Assembly (NCBI GenBank): GCA_947085425.1
Contig: CAMTWK010000039.1
Location: forward strand, 1 to 55,063
Source: UKL13-2 sp947085425
Lineage (GTDB): Bacteria > Pseudomonadota > Gammaproteobacteria > Burkholderiales > Usitatibacteraceae
DNA: 55,063 nt
Reading direction: 5' to 3'
The translations under genes and the position numbers were made by a program. Shown here piece after piece: positions 1-9,547 of the stretch; within the stretch, counting starts at the first letter, position 1, and each line of letters starts with the position of its first letter. A model generated the notes under the pieces. That model was given only the letters and a program-made list of their open reading frames with translations, had not been told where the DNA came from and did not search any database.

Positions 1-136
1 AAAGCGCATGTTCAGCGGCCTGCTATCGAGCGCAAAAGCCCGATGTTTAATTAAAACCAAACTGGATGGCAAAGTGCGGTAACACTTAACGGGCAAGCCC
101 CCAAGCAGAGCGGGGCCGACCCGTGAAATATGCAGG
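1..136. mobile_element. Right end of a 240-bp TTAA-type MITE-like element (cut by window start)
   Basis: The last bases are the inverted repeat CCCGTGAAATATGCAGG (120-136). The 136 visible bases line up without net gaps with the inverted first 136 bases of the copy at 24811 and with the last 136 bases of the copy at 18315. All three share a block around AAAGCGCATGTTCAG and the GGGCCGACCC next to the terminal repeat. Here the flank is CTAG instead of TTAA, so the target duplication has decayed or the element arrived differently. It contains no gene. The missing 104 bases should lie left of the window. Confidence 0.8.
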
Positions 137-152
137 CTAGGTCACCCACAAC

Positions 153-893
153 CGATACTTCGAGACGCTTGGCGAGGTGCTGGTAGTTGAAGAGAAGTGC
201 TTCGCACGTTGGCAAAAGTCCCACTCAACACTGAAACGCTTATGCGGCATTATTTAAGACGCTATGTTTAAACAGCCGTTTGCGCCCGTTCTGATGGATT
301 GCCAAATGCAGGAGCTTGACGGCTTCGAAGCCACCCGAATTTTCCGCGCACGAGAGGCAAAAAGCGTTGAGCGGATACCGATTGTCGCCTTGACTGCGAA
401 CGCAATGATTGGAGATCGACAACGCAGCCTGAACAGAGGAATGGATGATTTTCTTTCCAAGCCATTTTCACGCGCTGAAATTGTGTCCGTCTTGCGGCGG
501 TGTTTGGAAGTTTCGCCAATTTTCAGCGCAACAAATTTAAAAACAACCAACCAAACTTTCCCCCTCGATAATTTGGTAGCGACTCAAAAAACTGGCGCAA
601 ATGCGCCGACGACAACACTTGCTATTTTTGATACCAACATACTGCTTCAGGCGCTACCAACTGGAATGTATCTTGGATCTGCATTTGCAACCAAGGTCAT
701 TCGTGTTTTTGTTAGTGAAACAATAAAATCTCTGTGACAAATTGAGCAGGCTGCCGACAATGCGGATAGAAGTTCGCTGTGTCATGGCGTGCATTCGTTA
801 AAGTCGTCTGCTGCAATGGTCGGGACCGTCGCCCTGACCGCCATCGCCAAGCAGGCCAAAAACCTGCGCGAGCCGGGAAACAATCCATGCTGA
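153..893 (+). pseudogene. Decayed C-terminal receiver-Hpt fragment of a hybrid sensor kinase
   Basis: One reading frame runs through the whole stretch but is broken by TAA at 255-257 and TGA at 735-737. Before the first stop it reads GEVLVVEE, the start of a receiver domain. After it comes VLMDCQMQELDGFEATR with the phospho-acceptor Asp, then the ALTANAM and KPF motifs. The part after the TGA reads HGVHSLKSSAAMVG, the phosphotransfer-histidine motif of an Hpt domain, and ends at TGA 891. The receiver is also about ten residues short between its first strand and the acceptor Asp. No kinase domain is present: the upstream side is the end of a repeat element, so the rest has been lost or lies outside the window. 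An intact ORF covers 264-737 only, but it lacks the first receiver strand and is unlikely to be functional. Confidence 0.75.
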
Positions 894-1035
894 CCAACCA
901 CCCTATACACTTAAAATGCGGCGTTCGATACGTATAGCATGAAATCCGAAGTCACCAAGAAGTTGGCAGTTCACGGTTAACAGAACCCACATAAAAAATC
1001 GGCGCCACGAATTTAAGAAACGTGATTGGCCGCAT

Positions 1036-1977
1036 TTAGTTTAGTTCCGGTGGTGTGCGACGCAAAGCCGAGTTCACGTTGTTTCCGATCTGACTGGCAA
1101 AACCAACGTTTTTTGACGCGGCATGGATATACAAATTAAACCCACCGAAATGTGTCGCTGCATAATTGTAGGCACCACCCAAATCGGATTCAAGCCGCTC
1201 CACTGCGGTTGCAAAGAAAGCAGGTGTTTTGTACACCAAGTCCTCGCCTGATGAATAAAGGACCTTCCGATTGCCGGCCAGATCACATTTTTCCGCGATT
1301 CCGCCGGCAACAAATTCAGGGTAAAGACGATCTCGGCATTTTTCCAAATAACAACGGTCGGACATCTGCGCAATAATATCCGCAGACCCCAGCAAGCTAC
1401 CTAACAAACGTAGCACCGGATCCTCAATCAAGATTTCTGCGACACGTTTTTCGAATCCGGTGAAGTGGATCAGTTCCGCCCCCGCTTCAGCATAGTCGGA
1501 TTCACCGAGGGTAGGAAGATACTGCCGCAAGAATTCTGCTCCACGCGAAACATGATTCATCGTGTAAAACGCACCGTTTGGTGCAACCATATCATCGATC
1601 TTCCTTAAGTAACCCATGTCGTGAAAAAGGGCGGTGACAACTCCCAATTGGAAGAGCCTCGCGCCAAGCGCCGGCGTATTGCTATTTGCGCGTTCATAAC
1701 CATCCATCAGCCTGGCCATGGCAAGCGTCACATCCATCACGTGCTGAAGGTCGTGGTAGCCGGTGTCGCACGCCCGGTAACCCGGATAATCCCCTCTATA
1801 CAGCCTACCCATATCCGCAAAGGCGTGCGAAACTGACTCATGCCCTGCGCCGGGGTAGAGCAGACGAAATAAGCGGATAATCTCGTCCTCGACTGATTTT
1901 GGATCGGTCGTCTGGATTCGATTGGTTATATCGTAGTCGTTTCGTCTTGGCTGCATTCTTTTACCCAACCGATACAT
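1036..1977 (-). CDS. HD-domain metal-dependent phosphohydrolase
   Basis: A 313-residue protein with an HD domain. Candidate metal ligands are His75 and His79 (YHDLQH), the His119-Asp120 dyad (ALFHDMGY), His142 and Asp200. The arrangement resembles the catalytic fold of class I cyclic-nucleotide phosphodiesterases and related HD hydrolases. No GYP motif is present, so it is not an HD-GYP c-di-GMP enzyme. There is no signal peptide, so it is probably cytoplasmic. A second Met at residue 8 could be the true start. The substrate cannot be read from sequence; a nucleotide or cyclic nucleotide is an inference. It stands alone, convergent with the decayed receiver fragment and divergent from the DUF465 gene. 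Confidence 0.7.
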   Translation of the reverse strand: MYRLGKRMQPRRNDYDITNRIQTTDPKSVEDEIIRLFRLLYPGAGHESVSHAFADMGRLYRGDYPGYRACDTGYHDLQHVMDVTLAMARLMDGYERANSNTPALGARLFQLGVVTALFHDMGYLRKIDDMVAPNGAFYTMNHVSRGAEFLRQYLPTLGESDYAEAGAELIHFTGFEKRVAEILIEDPVLRLLGSLLGSADIIAQMSDRCYLEKCRDRLYPEFVAGGIAEKCDLAGNRKVLYSSGEDLVYKTPAFFATAVERLESDLGGAYNYAATHFGGFNLYIHAASKNVGFASQIGNNVNSALRRTPPELN

Positions 1978-2215
1978 TGCACGTTCGCAGAGGATATTTC
2001 ACCCCTAACCACCAGTTTAGGCAAGTAATACAAATGCTGCAACGCACAACGGCTGATATCTTATGGCAAAAGTATAGCCACACCTGCATTTCGGGTGTCT
2101 GACGCCTTTTCCAGCGAATCAACCCCCGGTCGCGGTGTCTGTTTTCAAATTGTTCATGGCCGACGGCAGTTTCATTGTAAAAACAACTTCAATTTAATTT
2201 TTTATCCTCAATTCC

Positions 2216-2422
2216 GTGTCCTACGATCCCACCATTTCCATCAAATCGAGACTCATCGAACTTTCGCAGGAACACCGCGATCTTGACCTCGTCATTTCTG
2301 CGCTAACTGCTGCGCCGATTCAAGACGAACTACAGCTGAAGCGCCTGAAAAAACGAAAGTTACTACTCAAGGATCAGATCGCCTTTTTAGACGGTCAGCT
2401 GAATCCAGATATTCCAGCTTAG
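2216..2422 (+). CDS. DUF465 / YdcH-like small protein
   Basis: A 68-residue, highly charged helical protein beginning at a GTG codon. The stretch LKRLKKRKLLLKDQIA near residues 40-57 is the hallmark of the DUF465 (YdcH-like) family of small cytoplasmic coiled-coil proteins, whose biochemical role is unknown. The length fits the family (about 65-75 residues). The next gene, an RND adaptor, starts 145 bp downstream and is probably a separate transcription unit. Confidence 0.7.
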   Translation: MSYDPTISIKSRLIELSQEHRDLDLVISALTAAPIQDELQLKRLKKRKLLLKDQIAFLDGQLNPDIPA

Positions 2423-2567
2423 TGACGCTTGTCAAAGTGTCCACGGTCGAATCGCGAGATAATTGCCGCTGATTCTTATTGGTTACGTCGCTGCTGTTGC
2501 CTTTTTTGTCATTGGAAGCCGTTTGTGCGGGATCTTGTTTCGCAATTTAATCCGTTGATTTTATAAA

Positions 2568-3734
2568 ATGAAAAATATTAAAAACTGGTCCGCTATTGTT
2601 GTCGTGGCTGTTGCCATTGCCGGAACTTTTTTCTGGCTGGGCGGCCGCCAGACGACTCAATCCTCTCCCGCCGGCAATCCCACCGCGCCATCGTCGCCAG
2701 GTAAAACGGCTGCGGGCGCTCCGCCGCCAACTTCGGTCGATGCAGCACGCGTAAAAACCGCCCCCATGGCCAAAACAATTTCGGCAGTCGGATCGCTGCG
2801 ATCGGACGAAACCGTGATCTTGCGGCCGGAAGTCTCCGGGCGGATTTCGTCAATCGACTTTCAGGAAGGTCGTCGCGTCACAAAAGGAACAGTCATTGTT
2901 CGACTAGACCAAGCCGTGCAACGCGCCGAAATGCAGCAAGCCGAGGCAAACCTTATGCTGGCAAAAAGTCGCGTTGATCGTTTGCGCGGCCTGCACGCGC
3001 AGGGCTTTATTTCAAGCCAAGCGTTGGATGACGCGTACAGTGGTTATAAAGTTTCGATCGCCGCCGCTGATTTGGCTGCCGCACGCTTAACCAAGCTCGA
3101 TATCAAGGCGCCGTTTTCCGGGATCACCGGCCTGCGCCTGGTCAGCGTCGGCGACTATGTTCGTGAAGGCCAGGACTTGGTCAACATTGAAGACATCGAT
3201 TCCCTGAAGGTGGACTTCCGCATTCCGGAATTGTTTTTAAAACAGATCTCCGTCGGGCAACCATTACAAATCGCGCTCGACTCCTTTCCGAATATGGGTT
3301 TTGTCGGCCGGGTATTGGCGATCAATCCGCTGATTGATTCAAACGGACGTTCGATCGTGATTCGAGCGCTTGTAAAAAATGCCGATGCACGACTGCGGCC
3401 AGGCATGTTTGCGCGCGTGAAATTGGTGACCAATGATCAACAGGTGGGTCTGGTCATTCCGGAGCAGGCGTTGATTCCGGTCGGCGACGATTTTTTTGTC
3501 TTTAAAATTGCCGATGATCGTGCCTTGCGCACCAAAATTGAAATTGGCTCGCGATCCGCAGGCTCTGTAGAAGTGGTGCGCGGCTTGACAAACAGCGATG
3601 TTGTGGTGATCGCGGGACAACCAAAACTTCGTGACGGTGGCCCGGTCAAAATTGCCACAATGAACGACATTGCCGTGCCGGCACCCGCCGTCAAATCTGG
3701 CGACGCCATTGGCGCGTCTGCGAAAAAGTTGTAG
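2568..3734 (+). CDS. RND efflux periplasmic adaptor (membrane fusion protein)
   Basis: A 388-residue adaptor linking an inner-membrane RND pump to an outer-membrane channel. Residues 8-25 form an N-terminal membrane anchor. A proline- and alanine-rich linker follows, then the biotinyl-lipoyl half (VSGRISSIDFQEGRRVTKGTVIVRLD), a short alpha-hairpin (AEMQQAEANLMLAKSRV), the second lipoyl half (IKAPFSGITGLRLVSVGDYV) and a beta-barrel domain. No lipobox Cys is present. It lies 9 bp upstream of the matching permease, so the two are surely one operon. No outer-membrane factor gene is nearby, so a TolC-like protein encoded elsewhere is presumably used. No adjacent regulator is seen; the substrate is unknown. 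Confidence 0.9.
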   Translation: MKNIKNWSAIVVVAVAIAGTFFWLGGRQTTQSSPAGNPTAPSSPGKTAAGAPPPTSVDAARVKTAPMAKTISAVGSLRSDETVILRPEVSGRISSIDFQEGRRVTKGTVIVRLDQAVQRAEMQQAEANLMLAKSRVDRLRGLHAQGFISSQALDDAYSGYKVSIAAADLAAARLTKLDIKAPFSGITGLRLVSVGDYVREGQDLVNIEDIDSLKVDFRIPELFLKQISVGQPLQIALDSFPNMGFVGRVLAINPLIDSNGRSIVIRALVKNADARLRPGMFARVKLVTNDQQVGLVIPEQALIPVGDDFFVFKIADDRALRTKIEIGSRSAGSVEVVRGLTNSDVVVIAGQPKLRDGGPVKIATMNDIAVPAPAVKSGDAIGASAKKL

Positions 3735-3743
3735 GACTCCATT

Positions 3744-6700
3744 ATGGTGATCTCTGAAATTTGCATTAAACGTCCGGTTTTTGCGGCTGTACTTTCGCTG
3801 GTGATCCTATTGGTCGGGCTGATTTCATATTCCCGCCTCGCAGTCCGGGAACTGCCAAAAATAGACCAACCAATTGTGACCGTCACCACAAACTACCGTG
3901 GCGCGTCAGCCGACGTCATGGAAAGTCAGGTGACCAAACCCCTGGAAGACTCATTATCCGGAATTGAAGGCGTCGACATCCTGACGTCAAGTTCGCGCGC
4001 CGAACAAAGTGACATTACCGTCACGTTTAAGCTGTCGCGAGATTCCGACTCGGCAGCTGCTGATGTTCGCGACAAAGTCTCGCGCGTGCGGGGCCGACTG
4101 CCTTCCGGCATTGAAGAACCCATTTTGTCCAAGTCGGATGCCGATGCATTCCCAATATTGTTCATCGCATTTTCGAGTGATCGACACACCCAGATTCAAC
4201 AATCTGATTATGCCAATCTGTACATCAAACCACGTTTAAACACCCTCGAGGGTGCAGCAGATGTGCGAATCAACGGCGAACGCAAATCATCGATGCGCAT
4301 CTGGCTGGACCGCGGAAAACTGGCTGCTTACAAAATCACCACCCAGGATGTCGAGGAGGCTATCCGCCGACAGAATATTGAAATTCCCGCCGGTCGGATT
4401 GAAAGCGACAAACGTGAGTTTAATGTTCTCTCACAAACAGATCTCGGCACGCCCGAACAGTTTGGGGCAATTATCATTCGCGATGCCAGCGGCTATCCAG
4501 TCCGCGTTCGGGACGTTGCTCGAGTGGAAATTGCACCGGTAAATGAGCGGGTCATTACCCGCTTTCGCGGCAATCCCGCCATTTCGCTCGGCGTCATCCG
4601 TCAATCAACCGCCAATACCCTGGACCTCGCGATTGCGGTTCGCAAAGAAATAGAGGCTATTAATAAATCGCTGCCGGAGGGCATGAAATTAACCATGTCC
4701 TATGACTCGGCGGTGTTTATTGAAGAGTCAACCAAAAAAGTCTTCGTTACCATTGTCGAAGCGATGGTGCTGGTCGCATTGGTCATTTTTCTATTTCTGC
4801 GCAATATCAGGGCGACACTCATTCCGTTGGTCACCATTCCAATCTCGCTGATTGGCACCTTCACTTTGCTGTACATTGCCGGCTTTTCGATCAACGTTTT
4901 AACACTGCTCGCAATGGTCCTTGCCATAGGCTTGGTGGTCGACGACGCCATCGTCGTGTTGGAAAACATCTATAGAAACATCGAAAAGGGCATGAAGCCA
5001 TTTGAAGCGGCCATTGTTGGTTCCCGCGAAATCGGTTTTGCCATTATCGCCATGACATTGACGCTTGCAGCCGTGTTTGTGCCGTTGGCGTTTGGTCAGA
5101 CCCGCACAGATCGATTGTTCATCGAGTTTGCACTGGCACTCGCCGGCGCGGTGATGGTATCTGGTTTTGTTGCACTCACCTTGTCGCCGATGATGTGTGC
5201 CAAGTTGTTGCGTCATGAACCAAGACATGGCAGGTTATACAACTCGATTGAAGCATTCTTTGTTTGGCAGACGGCGGGATACAAAAGATTACTGACCAAC
5301 TCGCTCGATAAAACCTGGATTGCCATTGCCATTTGGGTGGTGTTTGCCGGAATTTCTGCGCCGCTTTTTATGACCATCAAGTCGGAATTGGCGCCTACCG
5401 AAGATAGGGGTGTTATTTTCGGGCCATTTTCGGCACCCGAAGGCTCAACCATCGGCTACACCACCCATTACTCCAAACAGTTGGAGGAGGTTTATGCCGG
5501 CGTACCAGAAGGGGCTCGATATTTTGTGAACACCGGCAATCCCACTCCGGACAGTGGATTTTCAATTCTGATTTTAAAAAACTGGCAAGAACGCGATCGC
5601 AGTTCGGCTGATATTGCCAACGAGATTCGTCCAAAAATGCGCGCGATTGCCGGCATTAATGCGTTCCCAGTCACCCCTCCATCACTTGGTGGCGGTCGCG
5701 ATAAACCGGTGCAATATGTTTTGCAAACGCAGGCATCGTATCCGGAATTGGCGCGTATGGTGGAACGTCTGCAAGAAGAGGTGCGCAAAAGCCCGGTGTT
5801 GCTCAACGTTGACTCCGATCTGAGATTAAGTCAGCCGGAACTTCGTGTACAGATGAATCGCGAAAAACTGGGCGACCTGGGCGTGCCTGTGGAAACAGTC
5901 GGCCGCACCCTGGAAACCATGCTCGGCGGCCGGGTGGTCACCCGCTTCAAACAAGGCGGCGAACAATACGACGTGATTGTGCAAGTGGCGGCAGATGATC
6001 GCAGCACGCCAAGTGATATTTCCGATATTTACGTGCGCGCGCGCTCCGGGGACATGGTGCCGTTATCGAGTGTCACGTCGATTCGCGAGGGTGTCAGCCC
6101 GCGCAACTTAAATCACTTTGGTCGGTTACGTTCGGCAACGGTCAATGCCGAAATCGCCAAAGGTTACAGCCTGGATGAAGCGCTTAAGGTCATGGACGCC
6201 GCCGTCGCCAAGGTGCTGCCCACGGTACAAACTAATTTGCTTGGGCAGTCACGCGAGTATCGCGAAGGCGCCAACACGATTTTTGTCACCTTTCTATTGG
6301 CATTGTGTTTTATCTATCTGGTACTGGCCGCGCAATTCGAAAGTTTCGTCGACCCGTTCATCATCATGCTGACGGTACCATTGTCGATTACCGGCGCGCT
6401 AATTGCGTTGTGGATCACCGGAAACACATTAAACGTCTTTTCCAAAATCGGCCTGATTACGCTGGTGGGATTGATTACCAAACACGGAATCTTGATCGTA
6501 GAGTTTGCAAACCAACTACAATCACAGGGAAAGAGTGTCAAGGACGCGGTGATCGAAGCGTCGGTATTACGTCTTCGACCGATCCTGATGACCACAGGCG
6601 CAACCGTGTTGGGTGCGTTGCCACTGGCCCTTGCGTCGGGCGCGGGTGCCGAGTCGCGTCAACAAATTGGCTGGGTTATTGTCGGTGGCATGACCTTAGG

Positions 6701-6830
6701 CACCTTGTTGACCCTATTCGTGGTGCCAACCTTTTATCTTGTTTTTGCGCGCGGTCACCAAACCAAACAACAAACAGACAAGATAAAAACTTCTGTCGCA
6801 GATGCACCGGCGCCACATCAGGCCGACTAA
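3744..6830 (+). CDS. RND multidrug efflux permease (HAE1-type)
   Basis: A 1028-residue proton-driven inner-membrane pump of the AcrB/MdtB class, at the usual length for hydrophobe/amphiphile efflux RND proteins. TM1 is at about residues 11-32, two large periplasmic loops follow TM1 and TM7, and the 12-TM plan is recognisable. The proton relay is present: the Asp-Asp pair in TM4 (GLVVDDAIVVLEN) and the Lys in TM10 (GLITKHGILIVEF). It is co-transcribed with the adaptor 9 bp upstream. An intrinsic terminator follows 21 bp after the stop. The substrate range cannot be predicted from sequence. Confidence 0.92.
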   Translation: MVISEICIKRPVFAAVLSLVILLVGLISYSRLAVRELPKIDQPIVTVTTNYRGASADVMESQVTKPLEDSLSGIEGVDILTSSSRAEQSDITVTFKLSRDSDSAAADVRDKVSRVRGRLPSGIEEPILSKSDADAFPILFIAFSSDRHTQIQQSDYANLYIKPRLNTLEGAADVRINGERKSSMRIWLDRGKLAAYKITTQDVEEAIRRQNIEIPAGRIESDKREFNVLSQTDLGTPEQFGAIIIRDASGYPVRVRDVARVEIAPVNERVITRFRGNPAISLGVIRQSTANTLDLAIAVRKEIEAINKSLPEGMKLTMSYDSAVFIEESTKKVFVTIVEAMVLVALVIFLFLRNIRATLIPLVTIPISLIGTFTLLYIAGFSINVLTLLAMVLAIGLVVDDAIVVLENIYRNIEKGMKPFEAAIVGSREIGFAIIAMTLTLAAVFVPLAFGQTRTDRLFIEFALALAGAVMVSGFVALTLSPMMCAKLLRHEPRHGRLYNSIEAFFVWQTAGYKRLLTNSLDKTWIAIAIWVVFAGISAPLFMTIKSELAPTEDRGVIFGPFSAPEGSTIGYTTHYSKQLEEVYAGVPEGARYFVNTGNPTPDSGFSILILKNWQERDRSSADIANEIRPKMRAIAGINAFPVTPPSLGGGRDKPVQYVLQTQASYPELARMVERLQEEVRKSPVLLNVDSDLRLSQPELRVQMNREKLGDLGVPVETVGRTLETMLGGRVVTRFKQGGEQYDVIVQVAADDRSTPSDISDIYVRARSGDMVPLSSVTSIREGVSPRNLNHFGRLRSATVNAEIAKGYSLDEALKVMDAAVAKVLPTVQTNLLGQSREYREGANTIFVTFLLALCFIYLVLAAQFESFVDPFIIMLTVPLSITGALIALWITGNTLNVFSKIGLITLVGLITKHGILIVEFANQLQSQGKSVKDAVIEASVLRLRPILMTTGATVLGALPLALASGAGAESRQQIGWVIVGGMTLGTLLTLFVVPTFYLVFARGHQTKQQTDKIKTSVADAPAPHQAD

Positions 6831-6851
6831 ATGTCAGTGCCAACAATGAAT

Positions 6852-6878
6852 AAAAAACCGGCATCGCGCCGGTTTTTT
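6852..6878. terminator. Bidirectional intrinsic terminator between RND permease and rppH
   Basis: A perfect 11-bp stem (6852-6862 with 6868-6878) has a 5-base loop. An A-run lies on the left and a T-run on the right, so it works as a rho-independent terminator for both converging transcription units. Confidence 0.9.
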
Positions 6879-6889
6879 ATTACCTGTTT

Positions 6890-7600
6890 TCAATTCCCGT
6901 TTGGCCTTTGCGTATAAATACTCACCGCCTGCTCAACGATTCCCATTGCGGCGTCGGCGATGATAATTTCAGCCGCAACATCTGTTGATGTTGACCCATT
7001 TCCGCCTTGCACGATGCCCGAATCGCGCACCTCGTCGGACGCATCGGCACTCGATTGTGCCGGCACCGAAAAACCGCTTGCACCAGGACCCGCGGCACGA
7101 AGCCCACTCTTCGGGCTGACGCGCGGTTGCCGCTCCAAAAATTGCACCAACTGGTGCAGTGCCTTGCGGTAAACATCGCGCTTAAATTCAATCACGGTAT
7201 CAAGCGGTACCCAATAATCGTGCCAACGCCACGCGTCAAATTCCGGATGTTCCGACGCACGCAGACGGATATCGTGATCCCGTCCGGTCAATCGCAGCAA
7301 ATACCATATCTGCTTTTGCCCCTTGTAGGTCCCGCGCCACTCGCGTTTTACCCAATGGCTGGGGACGTGATAATGCAGCCAATTTTTGGTGCGACCCAAA
7401 ATCTTGACGTGCTCGCGCTTTAGGCCGGTTTCCTCTTCCAGCTCGCGAAACATGGCATCCTCCGGCGCTTCCCCATGTTTAATACCGCCTTGCGGGAATT
7501 GCCAGGAGTGTTCGCGGATGCGCTTGCCCCAAAAGACCTCATTCTTTGCATTGCAAAGAATGATGGCGACATTTGGGCGATAACCATCTCGATCAATCAT
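6890..7600 (-). CDS. rppH: RNA pyrophosphohydrolase RppH (Nudix)
   Basis: A cytoplasmic Nudix hydrolase that removes pyrophosphate from the 5' triphosphate end of mRNA and so triggers decay. The start MIDRDGYRPNVAIIL and the Nudix box (GGIKHGE...FRELEEETGL, residues about 38-60) match RppH closely, as does the WYLL..GRD region. At 236 residues it is longer than the E. coli enzyme (176). The core ends near residue 160, followed by a low-complexity Ser/Ala/Gly tail of about 75 residues, a kind of extension seen in betaproteobacterial RppH. It is divergent from proS across a 140-bp gap that should carry both promoters. Confidence 0.95.
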   Translation of the reverse strand: MIDRDGYRPNVAIILCNAKNEVFWGKRIREHSWQFPQGGIKHGEAPEDAMFRELEEETGLKREHVKILGRTKNWLHYHVPSHWVKREWRGTYKGQKQIWYLLRLTGRDHDIRLRASEHPEFDAWRWHDYWVPLDTVIEFKRDVYRKALHQLVQFLERQPRVSPKSGLRAAGPGASGFSVPAQSSADASDEVRDSGIVQGGNGSTSTDVAAEIIIADAAMGIVEQAVSIYTQRPNGN

Positions 7601-7740
7601 GGTTCAAGCCCTTCCAATTCTTAAGTTACAACGATTCTTTCATAAATTACTTTAATTGAATAGGCGTCTCGCCATCGATTCCAATTTCGACGTGTAAAAT
7701 GACGAGAGAAATTCAACTAACTAATTGAAAAGTAAAGAAA

Positions 7741-9480
7741 ATGCGCGCAACAAAGTTTTTTATTTCAACCCTCAAAGATGCCCCTGCCGACGCCGATGTG
7801 GTCAGCCAAAAACTGATGCAGCGCGCAGGAATGATAAAAAAACTCGCTTCCGGCATTTACATCTACATGCCAATGGGACTCCGTGTCATCAAAAAAGTGG
7901 AGCGCGTGGTGCGCGAAGAAATGGAACGGGCAGGCGCCATTGAATTATTGACACCGTTCGTACAACCAGCTGAGTTATGGATGGAATCCGGGCGATGGGA
8001 AAAAATGGGCCCGGAAATGCTGCGAATTCAGGATCGCCACGAACGCAATTTCATCCTTCAGCCCACGTCCGAGGAAGTCCTGGCGGACATCTTTCGCCAG
8101 GATATCCGCAGCTATCGGCAATTGCCGCTCAATTTTTACCAAATTCAGACCAAATTCCGCGATGAACGTCGCCCGCGTTTTGGCGTGATGCGCGGCCGCG
8201 AATTCACCATGAAGGATGCCTATTCATTTGATCGCGACGCCGAAGGCGCTCGCAACAGTTACGACGCCATGTTTGATGCCTATGTGCGGGTCTTTAATCG
8301 TCTCGGGCTGACCTTTCGCCCGGTTGAGGCCGATACCGGCAATATCGGCGGCGAGCGCTCACATGAATTCCAGGTGATTGCCGATACGGGCGAAGATGCG
8401 TTGGTGTATTGCCCGACCTCCGACTACGCGGCGAACATGGAAAAGGCGGAGTGCGTCGCCCTGTCGTCGAGCCGAAACACGGCGACGCAGGAGATGGCAA
8501 AAACGCCAACCCCCGGCAAAGCCAAATGTGAAGATGTCGCCACACACCTCAACATTTCCTTAACAAAAACCGTAAAGTCAATCGTGCTGGCAACTGAAAA
8601 GAGCGACGATAAAGGCAACGTCATCGGCTCCCATATCTGGCTGTTGCTGATTCGTGGTGACCACGAACTCAACGAAGTCAAAGCCGGCAAAGTTGAAGGA
8701 CTCAAGGCGGGCTTTCGTTTCGCCACCGAGTCCGAAATCGAGTCGACATTTGGCTGTAAACCGGGCTATCTCGGACCATTGGGGCTTTCCAACGTGACGA
8801 TTATCGCCGATCGTACGGTGGCCAATATGAGCGACTTTGTCTGCGGGGCCAACGCAGTTGATTTTCACTTTACCGGCATAAATTGGGGGCGTGACTTACC
8901 CGAACCCGCAGCTGTGGCCGACCTGCGCAATGCGGTCGAAGGCGACCCGTCGCCCGATGGCAAAGGGGTACTTGCCATTCAACGCGGCATTGAGGTCGGA
9001 CACGTCTTCGCCGGGCTACCCTATCCCGAAAAAATGGGCATTTCCTTCCTGGGTGAAAATGGCAAGCCACAGGTGCCGCTCATGGGCTCCTATGGGATCG
9101 GCATCACCCGGGTTGTTGCCGCATCGATTGAACAAAACCATGATGCCCGCGGAATCATTTGGCCGGATAACATGGCACCATTTACCGTCGCCATTGCACC
9201 TATTGGGTTTGGCAAGTCCGGGGCGGTTCGACTTGCGGCCGAAACGCTTTACAACCAACTCATGGCAGCCGGTGTTGATGCCCTTCTAGATGACCGTGAT
9301 GAGCGGCCGGGTGTGATGTTGGCGGAACTTGAGTTGATCGGTATTCCGCACCGGGTTGTCATTGGTGACCGGGGACTAAAAGATGGCAATGTTGAATACC
9401 AGCAGCGCCGCGATGAATCGGCAACCGTGGTGCCACTCACCGATGTTGCCGCTTTTGTACTCGCAAAATTGAGCAAATGA
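7741..9480 (+). CDS. proS: Prolyl-tRNA synthetase
   Basis: A class II aminoacyl-tRNA synthetase charging tRNA-Pro. At 579 residues it has the usual length of the bacterial type that carries the INS editing domain between motifs 2 and 3. Recognisable parts are the N-terminal MRATKFFISTLKDAPADADV, motif 2 (TKFRDERRPRFGVMRGREF), the editing insertion around residues 230-400 and motif 3 (GSYGIGITRVVAASIEQNHD), then the C-terminal anticodon-binding domain (DDRDERPGVM). The last base of the stop codon is also the first base of a 66-bp palindromic repeat. Confidence 0.97.
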   Translation: MRATKFFISTLKDAPADADVVSQKLMQRAGMIKKLASGIYIYMPMGLRVIKKVERVVREEMERAGAIELLTPFVQPAELWMESGRWEKMGPEMLRIQDRHERNFILQPTSEEVLADIFRQDIRSYRQLPLNFYQIQTKFRDERRPRFGVMRGREFTMKDAYSFDRDAEGARNSYDAMFDAYVRVFNRLGLTFRPVEADTGNIGGERSHEFQVIADTGEDALVYCPTSDYAANMEKAECVALSSSRNTATQEMAKTPTPGKAKCEDVATHLNISLTKTVKSIVLATEKSDDKGNVIGSHIWLLLIRGDHELNEVKAGKVEGLKAGFRFATESEIESTFGCKPGYLGPLGLSNVTIIADRTVANMSDFVCGANAVDFHFTGINWGRDLPEPAAVADLRNAVEGDPSPDGKGVLAIQRGIEVGHVFAGLPYPEKMGISFLGENGKPQVPLMGSYGIGITRVVAASIEQNHDARGIIWPDNMAPFTVAIAPIGFGKSGAVRLAAETLYNQLMAAGVDALLDDRDERPGVMLAELELIGIPHRVVIGDRGLKDGNVEYQQRRDESATVVPLTDVAAFVLAKLSK

Positions 9481-9545
9481 AACCATCTATTTGGCGGGCA
9501 TTTTCAAGCATTTACTGCCGGAATGCCCCGCCGATATTGGAGTTT
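9480..9545. repeat. 66-bp quasi-palindromic repeat, copy 1 (proS/tlpA gap)
   Basis: Begins AAACCA and ends GAGTTT, exactly 66 bp. The middle carries TTTTCA and TGCC blocks shared with the other five copies. An imperfect stem GGCGGGCATT (9493-9502) with AATGCCCCGCC (9522-9532) could act as a weak bidirectional terminator between the converging proS and tlpA-like genes, but there is no T-tract. It is the most diverged of the six copies in its inner stem. Confidence 0.7.
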
Positions 9546-9547
9546 GA

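Noticed and set aside
735..737. TGA inside the receiver-Hpt frame as a recoded codon (for example selenocysteine)
   Set aside because: A second in-frame stop and a shortened receiver show decay; no recoding signal is apparent.
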